Assembly (NCBI GenBank): GCA_947254025.1
Contig: CAMYBS010000002.1
Span: forward strand, 98,411-162,410
Direction of reading: 5' to 3'
DNA from: an uncultured Clostridia bacterium
Lineage (GTDB): Bacteria > Bacillota > Clostridia > Tissierellales > Peptoniphilaceae
DNA length: 64,000 nt
Shown: positions 18,839 through 26,636 of the stretch, in pieces
Numbering within the stretch: the first letter of the stretch is position 1
Layout: every line of letters starts with the position of its first letter
The notes under the pieces: generated by a model
Told to the model about the DNA's origin: nothing
Seen by the model: the letters and a program-made list of their open reading frames with translations, nothing else
The model's database searches: none
Made by a program: the position numbers and the translations under genes

Positions 18839-20647
18839 ATGAAATTAAATCCTAATCAGCTCAAAGCATCAAGGCACGAAAGTGGTCCTGCACTAGTTCT
18901 TGCTGTGCCCGGCTCTGGTAAGACAACGGTTATAGTTAACCGCATTAAGTACCTTATAGAAGAAAAGGGTGTAAGCCCTTATAAAGTGCTTGCTATAACA
19001 TTTGCAAAGTCGCAGCAGCTTGACATGCAAAGAAGGATACTAGAGGCGCTTGATGAGAATTATTCTAAAGAAGTAAGTGTCTTAACTATACACGCCCTAT
19101 CTTACAAGATAATTAGAGAGTATGAAAGATATAAGAAAACTAAATACACCTTGCTCGATGTTGAAGATGCGCCAAGGTCGAGAGATATACTAAGAAAGAT
19201 ATATATACAAAAGCTTAAGACTTATCCGAGTGAAGAAGAGATAGATCAAATACAATCCATACTTGGCTACATCAAAAATACCAACGAAGATTATATTGAT
19301 GCCGATGGACCTTTTGAATACAAGGTCGTGGTGGATGACTTCGAAGCTTATAAGAAGAAAAAACATTTGATTGACTTTGACGATATGCTAATTATGGCGA
19401 ACGATTTACTTGAGAAAGACAGACATATAATTTCAAAGTTCAAAGACAAATATGAGTATATACTACTTGACGAGGGTCAAGATACATCACTTATACAGTT
19501 TATGATACTTGATAAGCTTATAAATACTGATAAGAATTTTTTCGTTGTTGCGGATGACGACCAGTCCATATACAAGTTTAGAGGTGCTTGTCCAGAGAGG
19601 ATACTAAATTTTGAGAAATACTACAAAGGTGCCGAGCTTTATAGGCTCAGCGAAAACTACAGGTCCACTCCAAGCATAATTAATGCATCCAATAGACTTA
19701 TAAAAAACAATAAGCTTAGGTATACAAAAGAGCTTAATACTTCAAGCACTGACAAGACTCCCGTCAATATAAAGCTCTTTGGCAAAGACCTTGATGAGTA
19801 CCGCTACATCGCAAAGTATCTAAAGAGTGCAAGTGAAACAGTAGCAATCTTATATAGAAACAACATTTCGCAAATACCTCTTGCAGAGTTTCTTGAGCGC
19901 TACCTAATAAGCTTTACATCATATGATAAGAAGGAGAGGTTCTTCACTCATTGGATTATAGATGACATCTTTGACATATATAATTTCTCGCTCAATATGA
20001 ACGATGCCGCCTTATTTAGAAAAATTTACTACAAGATCAAAGGCTACCTATCAAAAGATGATATCAATGGGCTTTATGCATTAACAGATATTGATGTTTT
20101 GAAAGCTCTTTACAGCTCAGAATCTATACAAAGCTACAAGAAGGACTATATACTTCAGCTAATGAAGGATTTCAAAGCTCTTAGGAAGATGAAGCCATCA
20201 AACATCATAGACTACATCGTCAATGATATGAACTACAGAGGCTACTTAAGAAGCAAAGGTAGAGACAAGAGCGAATCCTTTAACAAGCTTCTTACCATGA
20301 TATATTTCCTAAAAGAGATTGCACTCTACACTAAAAGCATGGATGAGTTAAAGCTAAGACTCAACGTGCTAAGAAATAAGATATACAGTCAGAACGAATC
20401 CAATGTTATACTATCGACTATACATGGTGCAAAGGGACTAGAATTTGACACCGTCTTTCTTGTTGACATAGTTGATGATGAGATACCCGGCTCAAACAAT
20501 GCAAGCGATGTAGAGCTTGAAGAAGAAAGAAGGATATTCTACGTTGGAATGACTAGAGCGAAAAAAAATCTAAATATATGCGCTTTTAAAGAAAGAAACA
20601 ACACTGACTACGAAATAAGCCAATTTATAGAAGAAATTAAAAAATAG
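18839..20647 (+). CDS. UvrD/PcrA-type superfamily 1 DNA helicase
   Basis: An ATP-dependent 3'-5' helicase with all main motifs: LNPNQLKA, Walker A VPGSGKTT at residues 22-29, LTIHALSYKI, motif II LLDEGQDTS near 212, ADDDQSIYKFRGA, LSENYRSTP, STIHGAKGLEFDTVFL near 522, and RRIFYVGMTRAKKN near 563. At 602 residues it is shorter than PcrA/UvrD (over 700) and lacks a long C-terminal tail, so it is probably a second, specialised helicase. The start is ATG after GGTGA. It is one of only four plus-strand genes here. Confidence 0.9.
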   Translation: MKLNPNQLKASRHESGPALVLAVPGSGKTTVIVNRIKYLIEEKGVSPYKVLAITFAKSQQLDMQRRILEALDENYSKEVSVLTIHALSYKIIREYERYKKTKYTLLDVEDAPRSRDILRKIYIQKLKTYPSEEEIDQIQSILGYIKNTNEDYIDADGPFEYKVVVDDFEAYKKKKHLIDFDDMLIMANDLLEKDRHIISKFKDKYEYILLDEGQDTSLIQFMILDKLINTDKNFFVVADDDQSIYKFRGACPERILNFEKYYKGAELYRLSENYRSTPSIINASNRLIKNNKLRYTKELNTSSTDKTPVNIKLFGKDLDEYRYIAKYLKSASETVAILYRNNISQIPLAEFLERYLISFTSYDKKERFFTHWIIDDIFDIYNFSLNMNDAALFRKIYYKIKGYLSKDDINGLYALTDIDVLKALYSSESIQSYKKDYILQLMKDFKALRKMKPSNIIDYIVNDMNYRGYLRSKGRDKSESFNKLLTMIYFLKEIALYTKSMDELKLRLNVLRNKIYSQNESNVILSTIHGAKGLEFDTVFLVDIVDDEIPGSNNASDVELEEERRIFYVGMTRAKKNLNICAFKERNNTDYEISQFIEEIKK

Positions 20648-20675
20648 ACTAAGCATCGACATGATACTTAGTCTA
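20645..20675 (-). terminator. Bidirectional terminator between the helicase and the sdpI-like gene
   Basis: A 9-bp perfect stem TAGACTAAG/CTTAGTCTA with a 13-nt loop. On the minus strand it is followed by TTTTTTAATT, a good terminator for the SdpI-like gene. On the plus strand the tail is TTATATTATC, weaker. The stem starts at the helicase stop codon. Confidence 0.8.
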
Positions 20676-20684
20676 TTATATTAT

Positions 20685-21071
20685 CTATTGAAATTGTTTA
20701 CGTGTTCCGTCACTATTGAAGGCTTTCTTTAGCTTTTGATTGACGCTATATATTGATACAAGCATCGCTAAAGCCTGAACAAGCATTATAACGAGTGCAG
20801 CACTGCCTGCAGAGTCCTTATCATCACTGTGCATTACATACATAACAGCAATGCTTATTGGTAGCAAGTATGAGCCAAGTTTAATCCATACCTTTGGGAA
20901 TAATTCTTGTGCGTAGTTCCAAGTGTCCTTGTTCTTCATAGAAAGCTTTGTTCTAAAGCCAACAGCAATATTTGGCTCTTTGATTGGAAATTTAGCAAAT
21001 ATTTTTCCAATTGCAATAAGTAATAGTGGCACAAACGATACTGATACTAAAAATAGTATTCTATATCCCAT
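20685..21071 (-). CDS. SdpI family membrane protein
   Basis: A 128-residue protein with three to four hydrophobic segments (about 5-25, 62-80, 90-112). The motif NIAVGFRTKLSMKNKDTWNYAQ matches the conserved GxRT...S..N..TW.xA block of SdpI/YfhL proteins, which in Bacillus include the immunity protein for the SdpC toxin. No toxin gene is visible nearby, so immunity is not implied. The start is ATG after AAAGGAG. It follows an unknown membrane-anchored protein in the same transcript. Confidence 0.75.
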   Translation of the reverse strand: MGYRILFLVSVSFVPLLLIAIGKIFAKFPIKEPNIAVGFRTKLSMKNKDTWNYAQELFPKVWIKLGSYLLPISIAVMYVMHSDDKDSAGSAALVIMLVQALAMLVSIYSVNQKLKKAFNSDGTRKQFQ

Positions 21072-21098
21072 CTTAATCTAAGCTCCTTTTAATATATA

Positions 21099-21977
21099 TT
21101 ACAACAAGATATCATCATTATTAATCTCTTCTGTGTTGTCCTTGTCTTTTTTATGTTTTTTGTTCTTAAAGTTTATTTTCTTAGAAGACTTTTTCATTAA
21201 GAATAAATAAGCTAATATCACAAGTATAGCTACTAATACAACTATAAGTATTAATTTTATATAGCTCTTCTTATCTGCTTTTTGAGCTTTAACAGGCTTA
21301 AATAGTGATATTTGATCAGTCTTGTATGGCTCGCCTTTCTTAAGGTTCTCAACAGTAAGCTCCATATCTGCAATCTTGTTTTGCTTGATTTGCTCATACA
21401 CATCGTTTGTATCCAAGATAGCACCATCAAGATCTATACTATTTTTATCCCTATTGTTTAAAAGATCTACTGATATAGCCTTGTTTACTTTGCCTTCGCT
21501 TGCAAGTATTAAACTAGGTTTGCTTGTCAAATCCAAACTTAAGTATCTTGGACTTGTCATACTCTTTGTTTTTAATAGAGTGATGGCTTCAAGTAGTCCT
21601 TCGTCTATATCCGAGTATGTTTCAACTATAAGTCCCTTACTCGATTTAACTAGTCCCGCTTGCATAAATGGACCTATCTTATCTTTAATGATCATAATGG
21701 CGTTTCCTTTATCAACAAAGGAATCTTCTAATGTTTTATTTGCGTTGTTAAATAAGTACTCTGTCGATAGATTGTAAACTGGTATAACATAGCCAACTAA
21801 GTCTTCTCTTTCATCGTTTTCATCTTTCATCTTCTTGTTAATAACCAGGTTCAGTCTTTCGATCTCTGCTTCACTTAAAACATAGCCGTTTGGCACATTC
21901 ACTTTAAGTTCAGCTGCATAGACTGCGTTTGTAAGTAGCAATACTAATATTAAAAATAAACATACTTTCCTTTTCAT
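21099..21977 (-). CDS. Unknown exported, C-terminally anchored protein
   Basis: The function is not recognised. The 292 residues have a signal peptide (about 1-21, ending AVYA-AE), an extracytoplasmic domain (about 22-235), one membrane helix (about 240-262) and a short cytoplasmic tail of basic then acidic residues. The domain begins with LSEAEIERLNLVIN and contains KGNAIMIIKD, vaguely like TPM/Psb32 domains, but this is a weak resemblance. The start is ATG after AAAGGAGG. It shares a transcript with the SdpI-like gene 27 bp downstream. Confidence 0.7.
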   Translation of the reverse strand: MKRKVCLFLILVLLLTNAVYAAELKVNVPNGYVLSEAEIERLNLVINKKMKDENDEREDLVGYVIPVYNLSTEYLFNNANKTLEDSFVDKGNAIMIIKDKIGPFMQAGLVKSSKGLIVETYSDIDEGLLEAITLLKTKSMTSPRYLSLDLTSKPSLILASEGKVNKAISVDLLNNRDKNSIDLDGAILDTNDVYEQIKQNKIADMELTVENLKKGEPYKTDQISLFKPVKAQKADKKSYIKLILIVVLVAILVILAYLFLMKKSSKKINFKNKKHKKDKDNTEEINNDDILL

Positions 21978-22082
21978 AAGAAAACCTCCTTTATTATTAT
22001 TCTTTATTTACCCTTAATCGTGCTAAACTAAACAAGAGCAAAATATTTTGTATATTAATCTCTGCCTTGCTCTAAGTTCATT

Positions 22083-22112
22083 TATATATACATATCTGTC
22101 AATGTATATATA
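22083..22112. repeat. 11-bp perfect inverted repeat upstream of the anchored protein gene
   Basis: TATATATACAT and ATGTATATATA are separated by 8 bp (atctgtca). On the minus strand a TTGACT about 20 bp further upstream could be a -35 with a TATATA -10 falling in the repeat. It may be an operator or simply AT-rich structure. The surrounding gap (21978-22144) also has AGAGCAA/TTGCTCT copies in the leader. Confidence 0.5.
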
Positions 22113-22144
22113 TGATCCTCACACATAGTCAATAGCTTCTACCA

Positions 22145-22173
22145 TAAAAAAAGCTACGATTACTCGTAGCTTT
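22145..22173 (-). terminator. Terminator of the opp operon
   Basis: On the minus strand AAAGCTACG and CGTAGCTTT form a 9-bp stem with a 6-nt loop, followed by a run of T. It lies just after the small membrane protein gene, which places that gene inside the opp transcript. Confidence 0.93.
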
Positions 22174-22178
22174 ACTCT

Positions 22179-22385
22179 TTATCTTGGTCTAGTTAATATT
22201 AAAATTATGATCAAAACTATAAAGATCGGACCGAAGACCTTGGCTGCCGCAAGAAACATTGCAGCAATGTCGCCCTTCTCAGTATCTTCATTTTTAGTAT
22301 CGACTAGATTACCTTTCTCATCATACTTGCCTGAAGTTTTCTTGAGCTCTTCAAAGGCACGATCAATTTTCTTTTGAAAAAACAT
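22179..22385 (-). CDS. Small single-span membrane protein coupled to oppF
   Basis: The function is not recognised. It is a 68-residue protein: a charged N-terminal part (about 1-40, with KIDRAFEELKKTSGKYDEKG) and one hydrophobic helix (about 43-65) ending in TRPR. The ATG overlaps the oppF stop (TAATG), and the operon terminator follows the stop, so it is co-transcribed and probably translationally coupled with oppF. A small accessory subunit of the transporter is a reasonable inference from position only. Confidence 0.7.
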   Translation of the reverse strand: MFFQKKIDRAFEELKKTSGKYDEKGNLVDTKNEDTEKGDIAAMFLAAAKVFGPIFIVLIIILILTRPR

Positions 22386-23803
22386 TACTTATCTAAGTTT
22401 AGCTTGTGATGACATGCAACAAAGTGGCCAGGTCTTACTTCTTCAAACACTGGTACAACTGTCTTGCATTCTTCAGTAGCATATTTACATCTAGTGTGGA
22501 ACTTACAGCCCTTAGGTGGATTGATAGGACTTGGTATGTCTCCTTCTAGTATTTGTATTTCTTTCTTAGAGTCAGTAGTTGGTATTGCGCCTAAAAGTGC
22601 TTCTGTATATGGATGCACTGGTCTAGCATATAACTCCTTCGAGTCTGCAAACTCAACTATATTACCTAAGTACATTACACCTACCTTATCAGATATATAT
22701 TTAATAACTGACAAGTCATGTGATATGAATAGATATGTTAGATTTTCTTTTTCTTTTAAATCAATCAATAGGTTTATAATTTGTGATTGAATAGATACGT
22801 CAAGTGCTGATACTGCTTCGTCACAAACGATGAAGTCAGGCTTTAATGCAACACTTCTTGCTATACCAATTCTTTGTCTCTGACCACCAGAGAATTGGTG
22901 AGGATATCTATGAATAAAGTAATGAGCTAGACCGCAGTCTTGCATAACCTTAACAACATAATCTTGTAGTGCCTTATCCTTTTGTTTGTAGATATCGTGA
23001 GCTACTAAACCTTCAGATATAATTTGTCCAACAGTCATACGTGGGTTAAGTGATGAATATGGGTCTTGGAAGATAAGTTGCATATCTTTTCTTAAGTGTC
23101 TCATCTCTTCATATTCAAGCTCTGCTAAGTTTACACCAGCATCTCTATATCCTTCTGCTTTTTCGTATTCAGCATGTCCCTTAACATCTTCTCTAAGTGA
23201 CGCAAGTTTTGCTTCAACATCTTTTAATTCGTTTTCTGCTGATGAATCTTCCTTGCCGTTTTTCCTAGCAAGAAATACTTTGTGGTTAAGTTCTTGCTCC
23301 TTCAGTAGTAAAGATTTAACTTCGCTTTCATTGTCATGATATATCAAAGCTCCAGCTATTTGTGCTAAGTCCTTATAAAGAAGTTTATATTGCTTTTCAG
23401 CCTCTCTAAGCTTATTAAGTGCTTCTCCCTTTTCCTTGCCTTCAGCAAGTGCTTCATAAGCTGCTGTATCCTTTTCAATCTCAGCTTTAAGCTCTTTAAC
23501 TTTGTTCTTATGGCTAGCAAAACCATTGATTAGTTTATATACATATTTAGGATTTACTTCCCATCTCGTTCTGCCATAGTAAATAGTTCTACCATCAGTT
23601 TGCTTGTATAGTTGTAATAAAGTCCTACCAAAAGTAGATTTACCGCAACCAGACTCTCCTACTAAACCGATAGTTTCACCCTTGTAAATATCCAATGAGA
23701 TGTCGTCATTAGCCTTTACATATTTAACTTCCTTACCTACTTTTTGTACAGGGAAGTATTGTTTTAAGTTTTGTATTCTAAATAGTAACTCTCTATTTTC
23801 CAT
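22385..23803 (-). CDS. oppF: Oligopeptide ABC transporter ATP-binding protein OppF with a large insertion
   Basis: One of the two ATPases of the peptide importer. Walker A GESGCGKS is at 49-56, the Q-loop FQDPYSSLNP at 245, the signature FSGGQRQR near 305, and Walker B IVCDEAVSALD follows. The C-terminal Opp/Dpp cysteine block CKFHTRCKYATEEC is present. At 472 residues it is about 150 longer than usual: residues about 79-230 are an added segment, rich in Lys, Glu, Leu and Ala and predicted to be helical or coiled coil, between Walker A and the Q-loop. The rest is normal, so this is an insertion in a working ATPase. It overlaps oppD by 11 nt. Confidence 0.93.
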   Translation of the reverse strand: MENRELLFRIQNLKQYFPVQKVGKEVKYVKANDDISLDIYKGETIGLVGESGCGKSTFGRTLLQLYKQTDGRTIYYGRTRWEVNPKYVYKLINGFASHKNKVKELKAEIEKDTAAYEALAEGKEKGEALNKLREAEKQYKLLYKDLAQIAGALIYHDNESEVKSLLLKEQELNHKVFLARKNGKEDSSAENELKDVEAKLASLREDVKGHAEYEKAEGYRDAGVNLAELEYEEMRHLRKDMQLIFQDPYSSLNPRMTVGQIISEGLVAHDIYKQKDKALQDYVVKVMQDCGLAHYFIHRYPHQFSGGQRQRIGIARSVALKPDFIVCDEAVSALDVSIQSQIINLLIDLKEKENLTYLFISHDLSVIKYISDKVGVMYLGNIVEFADSKELYARPVHPYTEALLGAIPTTDSKKEIQILEGDIPSPINPPKGCKFHTRCKYATEECKTVVPVFEEVRPGHFVACHHKLNLDK

Positions 23804-24788
23804 CGGATCTTACCCCCTTTTCAGGATAGAAACATCTTACTTCATGATTGTCATCTACCTTAACTAGATCTGGTTGATAGTTGTCACACTTTTCAGTTCT
23901 ATATTTACATCTAGGTGCAAATTTACAGCCCTTAGGTAAATTTAGTGGGTGTGGAACAGCGCCAGGTATAGCATCTAGCTTCATGCCTTGAGGAGTATCC
24001 AATCTTGGTATAGATACCATAAGTCCTTCTGTATATGGATGCATGAATTTACTCTTTCCTTCGAAGATAATATCTCTTGGTGCTTTTTCAACTACTTGAC
24101 CACAGTACATAACAGCAACGTCATCAGCCATTTGGTTAATAACGCCAAGGTCATGAGTGATAAATAGTATTGAAGTACCAATTCTCTTCTTTAAGTCATT
24201 CATTAGTCTAAGTATTTGAGCTTGAATTGTAACGTCAAGAGCAGTTGTTGGTTCGTCAGCTATAAGAAGCTTAGGAACACAAGCAAGTGCCATAGCGATC
24301 ATGACTCTTTGTCTCATACCACCTGATAATTGGTGAGGATATTGTTTAGCAACAGTTTCTGGATTTGGTATCTTAACCATGCTAAGCATTTCAACAACTT
24401 TTTCAGCTGCTTCTTTCTTGTTCATGCCTTGGTGAATAATGAACGGTTCACTAACTTGTCTTTCCACTGTAAATACAGGGTTAAGTGAAGTCATTGGCTC
24501 TTGGAATATAACAGAAACATCATTACCTCTGATATGACCCATCTTGTTCTTAGGTATATCAGTAATATTTTCTCCGTTAAACCAAATTTCACCACTGTCA
24601 ATATATCCATTACCATCAAGTAGTTTAATGATACTCATGGCAGAAACGCTCTTACCACTACCACTTTCTCCTACTACTCCTAATGTTTTACCTTGTTCTA
24701 CTGAATAGGAAACGCCATTAACAGCTTTGATTATTCCCTTTTTTGTTGTAAAAAAGGTATGCAAGTCTTTTAATTCTAATAATGCCAT
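23793..24788 (-). CDS. oppD: Oligopeptide ABC transporter ATP-binding protein OppD
   Basis: The partner ATPase of OppF. It has Walker A GESGSGKS near residue 40, the Q-loop FQEPMTSLNPVFTV, the signature LSGGMRQRVMIAMAL, Walker B LLIADEPTTALD, the H-loop FITHDLGV and the C-terminal CKFAPRCKYRTEKC block. The length of 331 residues is normal and there is no insertion, in contrast to OppF. It follows oppC by 12 bp. Confidence 0.96.
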   Translation of the reverse strand: MALLELKDLHTFFTTKKGIIKAVNGVSYSVEQGKTLGVVGESGSGKSVSAMSIIKLLDGNGYIDSGEIWFNGENITDIPKNKMGHIRGNDVSVIFQEPMTSLNPVFTVERQVSEPFIIHQGMNKKEAAEKVVEMLSMVKIPNPETVAKQYPHQLSGGMRQRVMIAMALACVPKLLIADEPTTALDVTIQAQILRLMNDLKKRIGTSILFITHDLGVINQMADDVAVMYCGQVVEKAPRDIIFEGKSKFMHPYTEGLMVSIPRLDTPQGMKLDAIPGAVPHPLNLPKGCKFAPRCKYRTEKCDNYQPDLVKVDDNHEVRCFYPEKGVRSDGK

Positions 24789-24800
24789 TAATCTTACCTC

Positions 24801-26627
24801 CTATCTTTCAGCTGATCTAGGGTCGATAGCATCTCTTAGGCCATCACCTATTAAGTTAATACAAATTACGCAAACACCTAGTATGATAGAAGGGAATACC
24901 CATCTCCACCAGTATCTTTGAATGATTATAGAGTTGTTAGCACCGTTAAGCATATTACCCCAAGTTGGATATGGTGCAGGAACACCAAAGCCTAGGAATG
25001 AAAGTGATGCTTCAGTAAGCATACTTGATGCGAATGATAGTGTAGCATTAACTATAATTATTGAAATAGTGTTTGGTAATATATGTTTAAATATAATATC
25101 TTTTTCTTTAATACCTAGCGATCTTGCAGCAACAACGTACTCTTGCTCTCTAATTGAAAGTACTTGCGCACGAACAAGTCTTTGAAGTCCTGTCCAAGAT
25201 AGTAAACCAAGTATAACCATAATCATAAAGATCTTTTGGTCGGCAGTCATTGTTTGGCCAACAAGTGCTGATAGTATCATCGCAAATGGTAGGAATGGTA
25301 GTGAACCTATCATTTCAGCAACCCTTTGTAATACGTTATCTATCCAGCCTCCAACGAAGCCTGAAACACCGCCAACTATTACACCTATGATAGTTGAGAT
25401 AATAACTGCGATAGCACCTATAGTCATAGATTTTCTACCACCGTTAAGAATTCTGTTCCAGATATCTCTACCTAGGTCGTCAGTACCTAATAAGTAACCT
25501 TTATGACCATAGCTGTATACCTTACCAGCTTGATCTTTAATATGTGTTTGGTAGAAGCCAGTAAATACTTCGTCTACCTTTTTACCTTTTAACTCAGAAG
25601 GTATATTTAATTGTCCTAATGAGTTAGAGCCCCAAGTAGCAATTGTATCATCTTTTAATTTAGCGATGAATGAATATCTCTGTCCATATATATTCTTTAC
25701 CTTGCCTTCTATATCTTCAGGAACGCTCCACTCGCCTGATGTTGATGGGTTACCCCACATATAAATCTTGCCTGATTCTCCTACAGCAACGAATGTATTG
25801 TATGAAGAAGCAAGGTCAACAACCTTTTCATTTATTTCAGGTACCTTTGATAGACCTGATTCTTGAGCTCCTAAATGTACAACCTTACCATCTTTAGTAA
25901 TGCCGCAAGCTGTATTAGGATTTGTAGCTATCTTAACAATTTCTCCTTGATGATCATGACCTTCTTTGTAGTCATTAATAGACATGTTACCCCAAGCGTA
26001 TGTGTATCCATCGTCATCTAGAGCATAAGACACTTGATCTGATGCAGCTATATCAACAACTTTAACACCCATTAATTCTGCTGGAGCCTTTGCTTGTTGA
26101 AGTCTGTTATTACCCCAACCAAGAACTTTACCATCATCAGTAAGTGCTATTACGTGGTCAGTACCAGCAGCTAGCTTAACAATATTTTTTCCAGCCTTTC
26201 TTACTTCTTTAGGTACTTTTCTTACGTCAACTTTTTGAGAGATAGCTGTTTTACCCCAAACAAAAATTTTGCCATTCTCATCAACAGCTGCACTGAATGT
26301 AGAACCAACACTAAGCGTTTTGATGTTCTTAAGACCGTTTGGTAACGGAAGTATATCAAAACCTGGAGCAATATTAGACTGTGTTGTTTCAACATAAGAT
26401 AAGTCTAAAGGATTAAATAAAGGTCCTATTAACACTAATAAGAAAATACCAAAGAAAATGAAAAATGCAGTCATAGCAACCTTATTAGCAAGAAATACAT
26501 TAAGTATAGTTCTAAAAGGTGTTTGAATGTCATCTTCTACCATGACGTCTTTTTTCTTTTTCTTGAATAAACTAAATCCTTTTTTCTTTGGAGGTATTTG
26601 TTTTGTATCTTTGTTTTCTTTTTCCAT
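24801..26627 (-). CDS. oppC: Oligopeptide ABC transporter permease OppC with an RCC1-like propeller insertion
   Basis: A membrane permease of the peptide importer. A Lys-rich cytoplasmic start is followed by the first membrane helix (about 48-70). Residues about 101-375 are an inserted domain of seven RCC1-like repeats of about 40 residues, each ending in a (D/E)xGK-(V/I)-xx-(W/Y/L)G unit, with the G at 125, 172, 213, 253, 292, 333 and 374. The permease then resumes with the usual LLGTDDLGRDIWNRIL (379-394), five further helices and the EAA loop EYVVAARSLGIKEKDIIFKHILP (496-518). At 608 residues it is about twice the normal length. By topology the propeller lies outside the membrane, where it could meet OppA or peptide. 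Confidence 0.95.
   Translation of the reverse strand: MEKENKDTKQIPPKKKGFSLFKKKKKDVMVEDDIQTPFRTILNVFLANKVAMTAFFIFFGIFLLVLIGPLFNPLDLSYVETTQSNIAPGFDILPLPNGLKNIKTLSVGSTFSAAVDENGKIFVWGKTAISQKVDVRKVPKEVRKAGKNIVKLAAGTDHVIALTDDGKVLGWGNNRLQQAKAPAELMGVKVVDIAASDQVSYALDDDGYTYAWGNMSINDYKEGHDHQGEIVKIATNPNTACGITKDGKVVHLGAQESGLSKVPEINEKVVDLASSYNTFVAVGESGKIYMWGNPSTSGEWSVPEDIEGKVKNIYGQRYSFIAKLKDDTIATWGSNSLGQLNIPSELKGKKVDEVFTGFYQTHIKDQAGKVYSYGHKGYLLGTDDLGRDIWNRILNGGRKSMTIGAIAVIISTIIGVIVGGVSGFVGGWIDNVLQRVAEMIGSLPFLPFAMILSALVGQTMTADQKIFMIMVILGLLSWTGLQRLVRAQVLSIREQEYVVAARSLGIKEKDIIFKHILPNTISIIIVNATLSFASSMLTEASLSFLGFGVPAPYPTWGNMLNGANNSIIIQRYWWRWVFPSIILGVCVICINLIGDGLRDAIDPRSAER
25503..26330 (-). other. Seven-blade RCC1-like propeller domain within oppC
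   Basis: This segment encodes OppC residues 100-375. The blades recur every 39-47 residues with core patterns such as AAGTDHVIALTDDGKVLGWG and a V-P-x-x-(L/I)-x-G-x-(K/V)-V linker between blades. Blades four and seven have lost the Trp (HLG and YSYG). Seven blades is the number needed to close the propeller. The domain replaces the short loop found between helix one and the GTDDLGRD motif in ordinary OppC. Confidence 0.9.
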
Positions 26628-26636
26628 TTTAACCTC

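Noticed and set aside
20685..21977. A toxin-immunity (Sdp) system
   Set aside because: Only the SdpI-like gene is recognisable. There is no SdpC-like toxin, SdpA/SdpB or SdpR, so a full system is not supported.
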